Source: Azoarcus sp.
Lineage (GTDB): Bacteria > Pseudomonadota > Gammaproteobacteria > Burkholderiales > Rhodocyclaceae
Length of the DNA: 64,000 bases
Assembly: GCA_031289095.1 (NCBI GenBank)
Contig: JAITQD010000121.1
Span: 1 to 64,000 of the forward strand
Direction of reading: 5' to 3'
A program made the translations under genes and the position numbers. Below, piece after piece: positions 37,321 to 47,215 of this stretch (position 1 is the first letter of the stretch; each line of letters opens with the position of its first letter). The notes under the pieces were generated by a model. It had not been told where the DNA came from. It saw only the letters and a list, made by a program, of their open reading frames with translations, and did not search any database.

Positions 37321-38070
37321 TCACTGGGTGGTGTAGCCGCCATCTGCGACGAGCTGCGAACCCGTGACGAACGAGGCGCGTCCGGACAGCAGGAAGATCA
37401 CGGTTTCCGCGATTTCCTCCTCGGTTCCGAAGCGCCCCATGGCGTGCCGGGAGGTCAGTTTTTGGCGCATCTCGGGCGACAGGTGTTTGAGCAGCGGGGT
37501 GTCGATGTAGCCGGGGTGGATCGAATTGATGCGAATACCTTTGTCGGCGTAATCGAGTGCGGCGACTTTGGTCAGGCCGGTGACGCCGTGCTTGGCGGTG
37601 GCGTATCCCGCCGAGGCGGCCTGCCCCACCAGTCCCAGGATGGAGGCGGTGTTGACGATGGCTCCGCCGCCCGCGCGCAGGATGGCGGGGATTTCGGCGT
37701 GCATGCCATAGAACACCGAGTTGAGATTGACTTCGATCACTTGGCGGTAAGCCTCGATGTCGATATCGGCCAGCAGGCCGCTAGGCCCGGTAATGCCGGC
37801 GTTATTGAAGGCGAGGTGCAGCGCGCCGTATTTGGATTCCGCCATCGCCACGGCGGCGGCGATCGCATCGGGATTCGTCACGTCGGCCACAAAGGGCGTG
37901 GCTTTGCCGCCAAATACGGCGATTTCGGCGGCGACGGCATTGATTCCCACTGCCGCGAGGTCAACGATGAGCACCGCCGCGCCGTTTCTTGCCAGTTTGA
38001 GCGCCGTTGCCCGGCCAATGCCCGAAGCGCCGCCAGTGACCAGGGCGACTTTTCCATCGAATTCAGCCAT
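37321..38070 (-). CDS. Short-chain dehydrogenase/reductase (SDR), substrate unknown
   Basis: A classical SDR of 249 residues. The NAD(P)-binding motif TGGASGIG lies at 12-19, NNAG at about 90-93, the catalytic serine in NTASILG, and the YxxxK pair in AGYATAKHG at about 155-159. The C-terminal VTGSQLVADGGYTTQ is typical. An aspartate after the second strand (IVDLAAVG) suggests NAD(H) rather than NADP(H). Such enzymes oxidise or reduce secondary alcohols, and the neighbours do not reveal the substrate. It stands 75 bases after ribD on the same strand. Confidence 0.9.
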   Translation of the reverse strand: MAEFDGKVALVTGGASGIGRATALKLARNGAAVLIVDLAAVGINAVAAEIAVFGGKATPFVADVTNPDAIAAAVAMAESKYGALHLAFNNAGITGPSGLLADIDIEAYRQVIEVNLNSVFYGMHAEIPAILRAGGGAIVNTASILGLVGQAASAGYATAKHGVTGLTKVAALDYADKGIRINSIHPGYIDTPLLKHLSPEMRQKLTSRHAMGRFGTEEEIAETVIFLLSGRASFVTGSQLVADGGYTTQ

Positions 38071-38145
38071 TTATTATCATCTCCTGAATAAATTGTTTTG
38101 TTATGCGGAAAGTGTCACCCTAAATTGTAACGGTTGGACACAACA

Positions 38146-39303
38146 TCACCCATCCGAAATCGAACTTCCTGAAATAGGGATGCGTTCCATTAGGGAGTTG
38201 TACGGGGTCGTGGGTGACAACAGGCGCGCGATGATGCGCAAATCGTCGCCGACGCGCTGGCAGTCGCGGATGTCGAAGCGGGTTGCCGCATCAAGCGCGG
38301 TCAGGGCGGGCAACTCGAAAATGCCGCGCGCGGCGTTGCCCACAGCAAGCGGGGCGAGGTAGAGCAGCAGTTCGTCGACGCAGCCGGCGGCGAGCAGCGC
38401 GCCGTTGAGCCGTGCGCCAGCTTCGACATGGATTTCGTTGAGTTCGAGTGCCGCCAGTTCGCGCGGCAGGGCGGCGAGGTCGACATGGCCGTCCGGGGCG
38501 GGCAGGCGGAGCACGCGGTGGCCGAGGTCGGCGAAGCGCTGGATGCGCGCCTCGTCGGCGCTGGCGGTGACGATGAGCGCGGGCACCTCTTGCAGGATGC
38601 GGGCGGCGGGGGCGACTTCAAGGCGCGCGTCGATGAGGATGCGCAACGGTTGCCGATCGCAGGAAATATCGCGCACGGTGAGGCGGGGATCGTCGGCCTT
38701 GACGGTGCCGATGCCGGTGAGGACGGCGCAGGCCCGCGCTCGCCAGCGGTGCCCGTCGGCGCGTGCGGCGGGGCCGGTGATCCACTGGCTGACGCCGTTT
38801 TCCAGCGCGGTTTTGCCATCGAGGGTGGCGGCGGCTTTCAGGCGCAGCCACGGGCGCTGGCGCGTCATGCGCGAGACGAAGCCGAGGTTGAGTTCGCGCG
38901 CCTCATCGGCAAGGAGTCCACATTCGACGGCAATGCCGGCGGCGCGCAGCCGGGCGAGGCCGCGTCCGGCGACTTTCGGGTTGGGGTCTTCCATCGCGGC
39001 GACGACGCGAGCGACACCGGCGGCGGCGAGCGCATCGGCGCAGGGCGGCATGCGGCCAAAATGGGCGCAGGGTTCGAGTGTGACGTAAGCCGTCGTGCCT
39101 TGTGCGGCTTTGCCCGCGGCGGCCAGGGCGAGGGCTTCGGCATGGGGTTCGCCCGCGCGCCGATGCCAGCCTTGGCCGACGATTTCGCCCGCGCGCGCAA
39201 TGACGCAGCCGACCCGTGGATTGGGTGTGGCGGTGGCGAGCCCCTGCCCGGCGAGCGTGAGCGCGAGCGCCATCGCCTCGCGGTCAATTGTCGAAAAGGT
39301 CAT
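38146..39303 (-). CDS. ribD: Bifunctional riboflavin biosynthesis deaminase/reductase
   Basis: RibD carries out the second and third steps of riboflavin synthesis: deamination of the pyrimidine and reduction of its ribosyl side chain. The protein has 385 residues. The N-terminal deaminase domain (about 5-145) has the zinc ligands H54 (HAE, 54-56), C79 and C88 ([12 protein letters not shown]); the C-terminal reductase domain spans about 150-365. The start at 39301-39303 gives [16 protein letters not shown] and lies inside the end of nrdR (20-base overlap), a common arrangement. No FMN riboswitch precedes it, and no ribE gene follows. Confidence 0.95.
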   Translation of the reverse strand: MTFSTIDREAMALALTLAGQGLATATPNPRVGCVIARAGEIVGQGWHRRAGEPHAEALALAAAGKAAQGTTAYVTLEPCAHFGRMPPCADALAAAGVARVVAAMEDPNPKVAGRGLARLRAAGIAVECGLLADEARELNLGFVSRMTRQRPWLRLKAAATLDGKTALENGVSQWITGPAARADGHRWRARACAVLTGIGTVKADDPRLTVRDISCDRQPLRILIDARLEVAPAARILQEVPALIVTASADEARIQRFADLGHRVLRLPAPDGHVDLAALPRELAALELNEIHVEAGARLNGALLAAGCVDELLLYLAPLAVGNAARGIFELPALTALDAATRFDIRDCQRVGDDLRIIARLLSPTTPYNSLMERIPISGSSISDG

Positions 39304-39796
39304 GTTCGGGGTCGCCGGGATTACGTGCCTGCTCGCTGCGGCGCGGGTGGGGCTGCACTTCGCGGATGAGGGTGGAGAATTCATCGACATCGGCAAAGTT
39401 GCGGTACACCGAGGCGTAACGGATGTAAGCCACCTTGTCGAGACGGCGCAGTTCCTTCATCACCAGCTCGCCGATCCGGGCGCTGGCGATTTCGGTTTCG
39501 CCCACGGCGAGCAGTCGCGCTTCGATGCGTTCGACGGCGGCCTCCAGCGCTTCGGTCGTGACCGGACGCTTGCGCAGCGCCAATTCCATGCTGGCGACGA
39601 GCTTGTCGCGCTCGTAGTCGCAACGGTTGCCGTTGCGCTTGACGATATGCGGGCGCTTGAGGTCGATGCGTTCGTAAGTGGTGAAACGCTTGTCGCAATG
39701 CACGCAACGGCGGCGGCGGCGCACGACATCGCCGTCGTCGTTTTCGCGGGTGTCGGTGACCTGGGTGTTGGGATCACCGCAAAACGGGCATTTCAT
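39284..39796 (-). CDS. nrdR: Transcriptional repressor NrdR
   Basis: NrdR represses ribonucleotide reductase genes in response to nucleotide levels. The protein has 170 residues. The zinc ribbon has C3, C6, C31 and C34 ([15 protein letters not shown]), followed by the ATP-cone domain (about 46-140; [14 protein letters not shown]). The proline- and arginine-rich C-terminal tail after RNFADVDEF is longer than usual. It lies between glyA (six bases) and ribD (20-base overlap), the common glyA-nrdR-ribD order. Confidence 0.97.
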   Translation of the reverse strand: MKCPFCGDPNTQVTDTRENDDGDVVRRRRRCVHCDKRFTTYERIDLKRPHIVKRNGNRCDYERDKLVASMELALRKRPVTTEALEAAVERIEARLLAVGETEIASARIGELVMKELRRLDKVAYIRYASVYRNFADVDEFSTLIREVQPHPRRSEQARNPGDPEHDLFDN

Positions 39797-39802
39797 CGCC
39801 CG

Positions 39803-41050
39803 TTATTTGCCGTAGACCGGAAAGCGGGCGCAGAGGGCAGCGGCTTCGGCGCGCACTTTTGTGAGCACCGCCGTGTTGTCCGGGGCGTCAAGTACGTCGG
39901 CGATGAGGTGGGCGATTTTTTCCGCCTCGATTTCGGTGAAGCCGCGCGTTGTCATCGCCGGGGAGCCGATGCGGATGCCCGAGGTGACGAAGGGTTTTTC
40001 CGGGTCTTTCGGAATGGCGTTTTTGTTGACGGTGATGTGGGCCTGCCCGAGCGCTGCCTCGGCGGCCTTGCCGGTGATCTTTTTGGCGCGCAGGTCGACG
40101 AGGAAGACATGGCTTTCGGTGCGTCCGGAAACGATGCGCAGGCCGCGCTCGCCGAGCACGCGCGCCATGACGCGGGCGTTGGCGATGACCTGTTCCTGGT
40201 AGTGGCGAAACGCGGGCGAGGCCGCTTCTTTGAAACACACCGCCTTGGCGGCGATGACGTGCATCAGCGGGCCGCCCTGCAAACCGGGGAAAATCGCGGA
40301 ATTGATTGCTTTTTCGTGCGCGGCGCGCATCAGGATGGCGCCGCCGCGCGGGCCGCGCAGGGTTTTGTGGGTGGTGGTGGTCACCACGTCGGCGTGCGGC
40401 ACGGGGTTGGGATAGAAGCCAGCGGCGATGAGTCCGGCGTAGTGCGCCATGTCTACCCAGAAGATTGCGCCGACGTCCTTCGCTACCTTGGCGAAGCGCG
40501 CCCAGTCGATGCGCAGGGAGTAGGCGGACGCGCCGGCGACGATGATCTTCGGTTTGTGCTCGCGGGCCAAGCGCTCCATCGCCGCGTAGTCGATGGCTTC
40601 TTTGTTGTCGAGGCCGTAGGCGACGACGTTGAACCATTTGCCCGACATGTTGAGCGGCATGCCGTGGGTGAGGTGTCCGCCTTCGGCAAGGCTCATGCCC
40701 ATGAGGGTGTCGCCGGGTTTGGCGAAGGCCATCAGTACGGCCTGGTTGGCCTGTGAGCCGGAGTTCGGCTGTACGTTGGCGGCTTCCGCGCCAAAAAGCG
40801 CTTTCAGGCGGTCGATGGCCAGTTGTTCGGCGACGTCGACGTGTTCGCAGCCGCCGTAATAACGCTTGCCGGGATAGCCTTCGGCGTACTTGTTGGTGAG
40901 CTGCGAACCCTGGGCTTCCATGACCGCGTGCGAGACGTAGTTTTCGGAGGCGATCAGTTCGATGTGGTCTTCCTGGCGGCGGTTTTCCGCCTGCACGGCG
41001 GCCCACAGTCCGGGGTCGGTCTTGGCGAGGGTGTTTTGCGCGGAGAACAT
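39803..41050 (-). CDS. glyA: Serine hydroxymethyltransferase
   Basis: GlyA interconverts serine and glycine with tetrahydrofolate, feeding the same one-carbon pool as the gcv operon. The protein has 415 residues, the normal length. The PLP lysine is K229 in [14 protein letters not shown], and the N-terminal [10 protein letters not shown] motif is present. The ATG at 41048-41050 gives [15 protein letters not shown]; upstream in-frame codons are not family-like. It begins the glyA-nrdR-ribD unit and is divergent from tpiA. Confidence 0.98.
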   Translation of the reverse strand: MFSAQNTLAKTDPGLWAAVQAENRRQEDHIELIASENYVSHAVMEAQGSQLTNKYAEGYPGKRYYGGCEHVDVAEQLAIDRLKALFGAEAANVQPNSGSQANQAVLMAFAKPGDTLMGMSLAEGGHLTHGMPLNMSGKWFNVVAYGLDNKEAIDYAAMERLAREHKPKIIVAGASAYSLRIDWARFAKVAKDVGAIFWVDMAHYAGLIAAGFYPNPVPHADVVTTTTHKTLRGPRGGAILMRAAHEKAINSAIFPGLQGGPLMHVIAAKAVCFKEAASPAFRHYQEQVIANARVMARVLGERGLRIVSGRTESHVFLVDLRAKKITGKAAEAALGQAHITVNKNAIPKDPEKPFVTSGIRIGSPAMTTRGFTEIEAEKIAHLIADVLDAPDNTAVLTKVRAEAAALCARFPVYGK

Positions 41051-41145
41051 GATGAATCTCTGTGAATTGAGGTTGAATATAAATGCGACCATGCGCGCCC
41101 TCGAAACTCTTTTGCGCCTTTTTCCGATGTTTACGTCGCGCCCTC

Positions 41146-41175
41146 TTGGCGCGCGTGCCGGGCGTCTTATACAAT
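41146..41175 (+). promoter_or_regulatory. Candidate tpiA promoter
   Basis: TTGGCG at 41146-41151 is followed after 16 to 18 bases by TATACAAT (41168-41175). It lies 31 bases before the tpiA start, in the gap shared with divergent glyA. Confidence 0.55.
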
Positions 41176-41205
41176 CTGCGGTTTTCGTGAACGCCTTTCT
41201 TTCGC

Positions 41206-41946
41206 ATGGCGCAAAAACGGGTTGTTGGTAACTGGAAGCTCAACGGCAGCCTGGCCGCGAACGAGGCGCTCCTCGGTGCGCTCGGTGCGGTGGCCGGGGT
41301 GGATGTCGCCGTGTGCGTGCCGTTTCCGTATCTCGCTCAGGCCGCTGCGCGCTTGCGCGGGGTGGCGCTGGGGGCGCAGACGGTGAGCGAGTTCCAGTCC
41401 GGGGCTTATACCGGGGAGGTGAGCGCGGAAATGCTCGCCGACCTGGGCTGCCGCTACGCGATCGTCGGTCATTCCGAGCGGCGGACGCTGTTCGGCGAAG
41501 ACGACGCCACGGTGGGACGCAAGGCGGCTGCGGCGTTGCGGGCGGGACTCATGCCCATCGTCTGCGTCGGCGAATCGCTGGCCGAACGTGAGGCGGGGAG
41601 GGTGGCGGAAGTGATTGGGCGTCAGCTCGATACGGTGCTGGCGGTCATCGGCGCGCCAGCGCTGGCGCGGGTGACGGTGGCTTACGAGCCGGTGTGGGCG
41701 ATTGGCACCGGACGCGCGGCGAGCGCGCAGGAAGCGCAGGCGGTGCATGCCGGCATCCGGCGCTGGCTCGGCGAACGGGGGGGCGCGGCAGCGGCGGCGG
41801 CGTGCGTTCTCTACGGCGGCAGCGTCAAGGCGGACAATGCGGCGTCGCTTTTTGCGATGCCTGATATTGACGGCGGCCTGATTGGCGGGGCGTCGCTGGC
41901 GGCGCGGGATTTCATGTCCATCTGTCAGGCGGCGAACGGCGCTTGA
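41206..41946 (+). CDS. tpiA: Triosephosphate isomerase
   Basis: The glycolytic enzyme interconverting dihydroxyacetone phosphate and glyceraldehyde 3-phosphate. The protein has 246 residues. Catalytic residues are all present: N9 and K11 (GNWKLNG), H89 (VGHSERR) and E161 ([11 protein letters not shown]), plus the phosphate loop YGGSVK. No clear ribosome-binding site precedes the ATG. secG follows 30 bases later; tpiA-secG is a common order in beta- and gammaproteobacteria. Confidence 0.98.
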   Translation: MAQKRVVGNWKLNGSLAANEALLGALGAVAGVDVAVCVPFPYLAQAAARLRGVALGAQTVSEFQSGAYTGEVSAEMLADLGCRYAIVGHSERRTLFGEDDATVGRKAAAALRAGLMPIVCVGESLAEREAGRVAEVIGRQLDTVLAVIGAPALARVTVAYEPVWAIGTGRAASAQEAQAVHAGIRRWLGERGGAAAAAACVLYGGSVKADNAASLFAMPDIDGGLIGGASLAARDFMSICQAANGA

Positions 41947-41976
41947 GAAGGCGCGAACGGTTTTTTCGAGGTGATG

Positions 41977-42378
41977 ATGAGTAGTTCGATTTTCAATCTG
42001 GTGCTACTGCTGCATGTCCTGGCGGGTCTGGGTGTGATCGGTCTGGTGCTGATGCAGCATGGCAAGGGCGCGGACATGGGCGCTGCTTTCGGCGGCGGCG
42101 CGTCGGGCAGCCTGTTCGGGGCGTCCGGTTCGGCCAATTTTTTGAGCCGGACGACGGCGGCGCTGGCGACGGTGTTCTTCATTACCAGCCTGAGTCTGTC
42201 GTACCTGGCGGGCAAGAGGCCGGTCGAGCCTGCGAGCGTCGTGGATGGCATGGTTCCCGCCGTGGCCGTGCCGGTGGAACCGCAATCTCCCGCGCCCGCC
42301 GTACCGGAAGTGTCTTCCGGGGTCATTCCCGGTGAGTCCGCACCGGCCGGGAACGACGCGGGTGTGATTCCGGAGTGA
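41977..42378 (+). CDS. secG: Preprotein translocase subunit SecG
   Basis: A small inner-membrane protein of 133 residues that assists SecYE. Two membrane segments (about 3-21 and 57-75) flank the conserved loop VLMQHGKGADMGAAFGGG.SGSLFG. A long proline/valine-rich tail (about 80-133) extends beyond the usual 110 residues. ATGs at 41974 and 41977 and a GTG at 41971 are all possible; the ATG at 41977 has the best spacing to GAGG. tRNA-Leu follows. Confidence 0.95.
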   Translation: MSSSIFNLVLLLHVLAGLGVIGLVLMQHGKGADMGAAFGGGASGSLFGASGSANFLSRTTAALATVFFITSLSLSYLAGKRPVEPASVVDGMVPAVAVPVEPQSPAPAVPEVSSGVIPGESAPAGNDAGVIPE

Positions 42379-42404
42379 GAAAAGCAACGGGGCGGCAGTC
42401 GGCT

Positions 42405-42433
42405 TTGCTTGCCCCGGAGAAAAATCGTACAAT
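42405..42433 (+). promoter_or_regulatory. Promoter of the tRNA-Leu gene
   Basis: TTGCTT (42405-42410) and TACAAT (42428-42433) are 17 bases apart, and the tRNA begins 11 bases after the -10 box. The position is right for a tRNA promoter. Confidence 0.6.
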
Positions 42434-42444
42434 TAAAGTTTGCC

Positions 42445-42529
42445 GCCGACGTGGTGAAATTGGTAGACACGCTATCTTGAGGGGGTAGTGGCGAAAGCCG
42501 TATGAGTTCGAGTCTCATCGTCGGCACCA
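42445..42529 (+). tRNA. tRNA-Leu, anticodon GAG
   Basis: The acceptor arms GCCGACG and CGTCGGC pair perfectly, followed by discriminator A and encoded CCA. The D-arm GTGGTGAAATTGGTAGACAC and the T-arm with GTTCGAGTC are typical. The anticodon stem CTATC/GGTAG encloses TTGAGGG, which gives anticodon GAG. The long variable arm (GTGGCGAAAGCC) is characteristic of leucine tRNAs. It sits between secG and nuoA. Confidence 0.97.
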
Positions 42530-42545
42530 GAATGTGCGAAGTGAA

Positions 42546-42570
42546 AAACGCCCGCTTATAGCGGGCGTTT
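42546..42570 (+). terminator. Intrinsic terminator after tRNA-Leu
   Basis: AAACGCCCGC and GCGGGCGTTT form a ten-base stem around TTATA, starting 16 bases after the tRNA. It separates the tRNA transcript from the nuo operon, although the T-run is short. Confidence 0.75.
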
Positions 42571-42652
42571 CCACGAAGGGCGAACAAAACACTGTTGATG
42601 GCGCGGGCTTCTCGCGCCGCCGGGTTCATCGAAGCGCGGAGGAGTATCGGTC

Positions 42653-43027
42653 ATGCTGGAAAATTACCTTCCTGTCTTGCTGTTCGTTCTCGTTGGCCTC
42701 GTGTTCGGGGTTGTTCCGTTTGCCCTCGGGCGCGTGCTCGGGCCGCATCGGCCCGACGGCGAAAAGCTCGCCGCTTATGAGTGCGGCTTCGGGGCGTTCG
42801 AGAACGCCCGCATGAAGTTCGATGTCCGCTACTACCTTATCGCTATCCTGTTCATCCTGTTCGACCTCGAAATCGCCTTTCTTTTTCCGTGGGCGACGGT
42901 GTTTCAGGATTTCATCGCCGCCGGTGCGGCGGCGTGGTTCGTTTTTGGCTCGGTGATGGCGTTCCTCGCCATCCTGGTCATCGGTTACATCGTCGAGTGG
43001 AAAAATGGCGCGCTCGACTGGGAGTGA
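42653..43027 (+). CDS. nuoA: NADH-quinone oxidoreductase subunit A
   Basis: A membrane subunit of complex I, 124 residues with three hydrophobic segments and the conserved [21 protein letters not shown] loop facing the quinone site. A GGAGGAG ribosome-binding site lies nine bases upstream. It is the first gene of the 14-gene nuo operon. No separate promoter is evident between the tRNA terminator and this gene. Confidence 0.98.
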   Translation: MLENYLPVLLFVLVGLVFGVVPFALGRVLGPHRPDGEKLAAYECGFGAFENARMKFDVRYYLIAILFILFDLEIAFLFPWATVFQDFIAAGAAAWFVFGSVMAFLAILVIGYIVEWKNGALDWE

Positions 43028-43030
43028 GGC

Positions 43031-43510
43031 ATGAGCATCGAGGGTGTTTTTCGAGAAGGCTTCGTGACCACGTCGCTCGATGCGGTCATCAACTGGACGC
43101 GCACCGGGTCGCTGTGGCCGGTGACGTTCGGGCTGGCCTGTTGCGCGGTGGAGATGATGCACGCCGGGATGGCGCGCTACGACCTCGACCGCTATGGCAT
43201 TATTTTCCGAGCCAGTCCCCGCCATTCCGACCTGATGATCGTCGCTGGCACCCTCACCAACAAGATGGCCCCGGCCCTGCGGCGCGTCTATGACCAGCTT
43301 GTCGAGCCGCGTTGGGTGGTCTCGATGGGTTCCTGCGCCAACGGCGGCGGCTATTACCACTATTCCTATTCCGTGGTGCGTGGCTGTGACCGCATCGTGC
43401 CGGTCGACGTTTATGTTCCGGGTTGTCCGCCGACGGCGGAGGCGCTGCTGTACGGCCTGCTGCAACTCCAGAACAAGATCAAGCGCACCAGCACCATCGC
43501 GCGCCGCTGA
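43031..43510 (+). CDS. nuoB: NADH-quinone oxidoreductase subunit B
   Basis: The subunit carrying iron-sulfur cluster N2, which passes electrons to quinone. The protein has 159 residues. The four ligands are C37 and C38 (ACCAVE), C102 (GSCANGGG) and C132 (VPGCPP). It starts three bases after nuoA and is followed by nuoC. Confidence 0.98.
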   Translation: MSIEGVFREGFVTTSLDAVINWTRTGSLWPVTFGLACCAVEMMHAGMARYDLDRYGIIFRASPRHSDLMIVAGTLTNKMAPALRRVYDQLVEPRWVVSMGSCANGGGYYHYSYSVVRGCDRIVPVDVYVPGCPPTAEALLYGLLQLQNKIKRTSTIARR

Positions 43511-43526
43511 AAGAGACCGGATCGAC

Positions 43527-44132
43527 ATGAGCGCCAAACTTGAGTTGTTGAGCCAGGCCTTGCGCAATGTTTTTGGCCGGCGGCTGCAATCCCTCGTCGT
43601 GGAGCGCGGCGAGATCACAATCGAAGTCGCCGCCGCCGATTATTTCGAGGTCGCCCGCGCCTTGCGCGACCACGCCGGTTTGCGCTTCGCGCAGTTGATT
43701 GATCTCTCCGGGGTCGATTATTCGACCTACGGCAACGGCAAGTGGACGGGCAAGCGTTTTGCTTCGGTCGCGCAACTGCTCTCCGTCGTCCACAACTGGC
43801 GTCTGCGCCTGCGGACGTTCGCCGACGATGAGGCTTTCCCGGTCATCGACTCGGTGTGCGAGTTGTGGCCGGGGGCCAACTGGTACGAGCGGGAGGCATT
43901 CGATCTCTACGGCATCCTGTACAGCGGGCACGAGGATCTGCGCCGCATCCTCACCGATTATGGCTTTTCCGGCCATCCGTTGCGCAAGGACTTCCCGGTT
44001 TCCGGCTATACGGAAATGCGCTATGACCCCGAAGCGGGCAGGGTGGTCTACCAGCCGGTGACGATTGAGCCGCGCGAAAACACGCCGCGCATCGTGCGCG
44101 AAGAAAGTTACGGGGACGCCGGTCATGGCTGA
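43527..44132 (+). CDS. nuoC: NADH-quinone oxidoreductase subunit C
   Basis: A peripheral-arm subunit of 201 residues, separate from nuoD (not fused as in E. coli). It contains the family motif [29 protein letters not shown] in pieces around 120-150 and HPLRKDFP. The ATG at 43527 follows the AAAGAGA region; open frame upstream lies in nuoB and is not coding. It overlaps nuoD by eight bases. Confidence 0.98.
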   Translation: MSAKLELLSQALRNVFGRRLQSLVVERGEITIEVAAADYFEVARALRDHAGLRFAQLIDLSGVDYSTYGNGKWTGKRFASVAQLLSVVHNWRLRLRTFADDEAFPVIDSVCELWPGANWYEREAFDLYGILYSGHEDLRRILTDYGFSGHPLRKDFPVSGYTEMRYDPEAGRVVYQPVTIEPRENTPRIVREESYGDAGHG

Positions 44133-45378
44133 GATTCGCAATTACACGCTCAACCTCGGCCCGCAACACCCTGCCGCACACGGGGTGTTGCGGCTGGTGC
44201 TCGAACTCGACGGCGAAGTGGTCGAACGCGCCGATCCGCACATCGGTCTTCTGCATCGCGGCACCGAAAAACTCGCCGAGTCGCGCACCTGGGTGCAGTC
44301 GGTGCCCTATATGGATCGGCTCGACTATTGTTCGATGATGTGCAACGAGCACGCCTATTGCCTGGCGGTGGAAAAGCTGCTCGGCATCGAGGTGCCGGAA
44401 CGTGGCCGCTACATCCGGACGATGTTCGACGAGATCACCCGCCTCCTCAATCACTTGATGAGTCTCGGGTCGCACGGTCTCGACGTCGGCGCGATGACGA
44501 TGATCCTCTACACCTTCCGTGAGCGCGAAGAACTGATGGATGTCTACGAGGCGGTGTGCGGCGCGCGCATGCACGCGGCCTACTATCGTCCGGGTGGCGT
44601 TTACCGCGACTTGCCCGACAGCATGCCGCGATACGAGACCAACCGCTTCAAGAACGAAAAGCTCGTCAAACAGCTCAACGCGGCGCGCGAAGGCTCGTTG
44701 CTCGACTTTCTCGACGACTTTACCGAACGTTTCCCCAAGTGCTGCGACGAGTACGAAACGCTGCTCACCGAAAACCGCATCTGGAAGCAGCGCACCGTGG
44801 GTATTGGCGTGGTTTCGCCCGAACGCGCGCTGGCGCTGGGCTTTACCGGGCCGATGCTGCGCGGCTCGGGCGTCGCCTGGGATTTGCGCAAAAAGCAGCC
44901 CTACGCGGCCTATGACGCAGTGGATTTCGACATTCCGGTGGGCAAAAACGGTGACTGTTACGACCGCTATCTGTGCCGGATGGCGGAAATGCGCCAGTCG
45001 AACCGCATCATCCGCCAGTGCATCGCGTGGCTGCGCGAGCATCCCGGCCCGGTCATCGTTGATAACTACAAGGTGGCCCCGCCCCGGCGCGAAAAAATGA
45101 AGAGCGGCATGGAGGAACTGATCCACCACTTCAAGCTCTTCTCCGAGGGCATCCACGTGCCCGAGGGCGAGGTGTACGCCGCTATCGAACACCCGAAGGG
45201 CGAATTCGGCGTCTATGCCATCTCGGACGGGGCCAACAAGCCGTACCGGATCAAGCTGCGTTCGCCGGGTTTTCCGCATCTCGCGGCAATGGACGAACTC
45301 GCGCGCGGGCACATGATCGCCGACGTGGTGGCGATTATCGGCACGATGGATCTGGTCTTCGGCGACATCGACCGTTGA
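44125..45378 (+). CDS. nuoD: NADH-quinone oxidoreductase subunit D
   Basis: The 49-kDa-type subunit forming the quinone pocket with NuoB, 417 residues. It shows [14 protein letters not shown] near the N terminus and the C-terminal VFGDIDR. The start at 44125 ([10 protein letters not shown]) overlaps the nuoC end. A 13-base tandem repeat spans its stop codon (45369-45395). Confidence 0.98.
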   Translation: MAEIRNYTLNLGPQHPAAHGVLRLVLELDGEVVERADPHIGLLHRGTEKLAESRTWVQSVPYMDRLDYCSMMCNEHAYCLAVEKLLGIEVPERGRYIRTMFDEITRLLNHLMSLGSHGLDVGAMTMILYTFREREELMDVYEAVCGARMHAAYYRPGGVYRDLPDSMPRYETNRFKNEKLVKQLNAAREGSLLDFLDDFTERFPKCCDEYETLLTENRIWKQRTVGIGVVSPERALALGFTGPMLRGSGVAWDLRKKQPYAAYDAVDFDIPVGKNGDCYDRYLCRMAEMRQSNRIIRQCIAWLREHPGPVIVDNYKVAPPRREKMKSGMEELIHHFKLFSEGIHVPEGEVYAAIEHPKGEFGVYAISDGANKPYRIKLRSPGFPHLAAMDELARGHMIADVVAIIGTMDLVFGDIDR

Positions 45379-45419
45379 CCTTCGACCGTTGACCTGAAAC
45401 ACAACCGGAAGAACAGGGA

Positions 45420-45899
45420 ATGTTGAGCCAGGAATCGCTGCAACAGATCGACCGTGAAATTGCCAAATATCCGCCTGGCCGGAAGCAATCGGCGATCATG
45501 TCGGCGTTGCGCATCGCGCAGGTGGAAAAGGGCTGGCTGCCGAAGGAAGTCATCGAATTCGTCGCAGCCTACCTCGGCATGCCGCCGATGGCCGCCTACG
45601 AGGTGGCGAGCTTCTACAACATGTACGACCTCGAACCGGTCGGACGCCACAAGATTACGGTGTGCACCAATCTGCCCTGTGCGCTCTCGGGGGGCGTCTA
45701 CGTTGCCGACTACCTGAAGCAGAAGCTGGGCATTGGTTTCAACGAAACCACGCCCGACGGCAAGTTCACCCTGAAAGAGGGCGAGTGCATGGGCGCCTGT
45801 GGTGATGCGCCGGTGCTGCTGCACAACAACCATCGCATGTGCAGCTTCATGACCACCGAAAGAATCGACCAGTTGCTGGCCGAACTGGAAAAGCAATGA
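45420..45899 (+). CDS. nuoE: NADH-quinone oxidoreductase subunit E
   Basis: A thioredoxin-like subunit of the NADH-oxidising tip, 159 residues, carrying a 2Fe-2S cluster with ligands C82, C87, C123 and C127 (CTNLPC, ECMGAC). It ends in an ATGA overlap with nuoF. The 41-base gap before it contains the end of the short tandem duplication at the nuoD stop. Confidence 0.98.
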   Translation: MLSQESLQQIDREIAKYPPGRKQSAIMSALRIAQVEKGWLPKEVIEFVAAYLGMPPMAAYEVASFYNMYDLEPVGRHKITVCTNLPCALSGGVYVADYLKQKLGIGFNETTPDGKFTLKEGECMGACGDAPVLLHNNHRMCSFMTTERIDQLLAELEKQ

Positions 45900-47215
45900 G
45901 TGCGCATGCCCTGATCCTCGCCGGCCTTGACGGCGACCGTACCTGGCGGCTCCAGGATTACGTTGCACGCGGCGGTTACGAGGCGTTGCGCCGGGTCATC
46001 GCCGAAAAAACGCCGCCCGAAGCCGTCATTGCCGAACTCAAAAACTCGGGTTTGCGCGGGCGTGGCGGCGCGGGTTTTCCGACCGGGCTGAAATGGTCGT
46101 TCATGCCGCGCGCCTTTCCCGGCGACAAGTATCTCGTATGCAATTCCGACGAAGGCGAACCGGGCACTTTCAAGGATCGGGACATCCTGCGCTACAACCC
46201 GCACGCGGTCATCGAGGGGATGATTCTCGGTGCGTGGGCAATGGGCTGTACGCGCGGCTACAACTATATTCACGGTGAAATCTTCGAGGTCTACCAGCGT
46301 TTCGAGGAAGCGCTGGCCGAAGCGCGCGCCGCCGGGCTTCTCGGCCAGAACATCCTCGGCAGCGATTTTTCCTTTGAACTTTTTGCGCACCATGGCTATG
46401 GCGCTTACGTGTGCGGCGAGGAAACCGCGCTGCTCGAATCGCTCGAAGGCAAGAAGGGGCAGCCGCGGTTCAAGCCGCCGTTCCCGGCTGCGTACGGCCT
46501 CTACGGCAAGCCGACCACGATCAACAATACCGAAACCTTCGCCTCCGCGCCCTTCATCCTGCGTCTGGGCGGGCAGGCTTTCCTCGAACTGGGCAAGCCC
46601 AACAACGGCGGCAGCAAGATTTTCTCGGTTTCCGGCCACGTCAGCCGTCCGGGCAATTACGAACTCCGGCTCGGCACCCCGTTTGCCGAACTGCTGGAGA
46701 TGGCCGGCGGCGTGCGCGCCGGGCGCAAGCTGAAAGCGGTGATTCCCGGCGGTTCGTCTTCGCCGGTGCTGCCTGCCGATCTCATCATGGACTGTACGCT
46801 GGACTTCGACGCGATCAGCAAGGCCGGGTCGATGCTCGGCTCCGGGGCGGTGATCGTCATGGACGAAACCACCTGCATGGTCAACGCGCTGGAGCGCCTG
46901 TCGTACTTCTACCACGAGGAATCCTGCGGCCAGTGCACGCCCTGCCGCGAAGGCACGGGCTGGCTGTACCGCGTGGTGCATCGGATCGAACACGGTCTCG
47001 GGCAGCCCGGCGACCTCGATCTGCTGCGGTCGGTGGCCGGCAACATTTCGGGCCGCACCGTCTGCGCACTCGGCGATGCGGCGGCGGGGCCGGTGCAGAG
47101 CTTCATCAAGCACTTCGGCGACGAATTCGCCTATCACATCGAACACAAAAAATGCCTGGTCTCGCCGATGGTGCAGGAAGCGGGCAGACAAATCCACGTG
47201 AGTCGTCCATGCTAG
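45896..47215 (+). CDS. nuoF: NADH-quinone oxidoreductase subunit F (NADH-binding)
   Basis: The subunit that binds NADH and FMN and a 4Fe-4S cluster, 439 residues. The glycine-rich [13 protein letters not shown] (about 55-67) binds nucleotide. [12 protein letters not shown] (about 341-352) and a later cysteine in HKKC (about 419) bind the cluster. The ATG at 45896 overlaps the nuoE stop. It overlaps nuoG by seven bases. Confidence 0.98.
   Translation: MSAHALILAGLDGDRTWRLQDYVARGGYEALRRVIAEKTPPEAVIAELKNSGLRGRGGAGFPTGLKWSFMPRAFPGDKYLVCNSDEGEPGTFKDRDILRYNPHAVIEGMILGAWAMGCTRGYNYIHGEIFEVYQRFEEALAEARAAGLLGQNILGSDFSFELFAHHGYGAYVCGEETALLESLEGKKGQPRFKPPFPAAYGLYGKPTTINNTETFASAPFILRLGGQAFLELGKPNNGGSKIFSVSGHVSRPGNYELRLGTPFAELLEMAGGVRAGRKLKAVIPGGSSSPVLPADLIMDCTLDFDAISKAGSMLGSGAVIVMDETTCMVNALERLSYFYHEESCGQCTPCREGTGWLYRVVHRIEHGLGQPGDLDLLRSVAGNISGRTVCALGDAAAGPVQSFIKHFGDEFAYHIEHKKCLVSPMVQEAGRQIHVSRPC

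Noticed and set aside
37139..37336. 65-codon plus-strand frame
   Set aside because: It runs through the inverted repeat and poly-G tract, and has no recognisable protein pattern.
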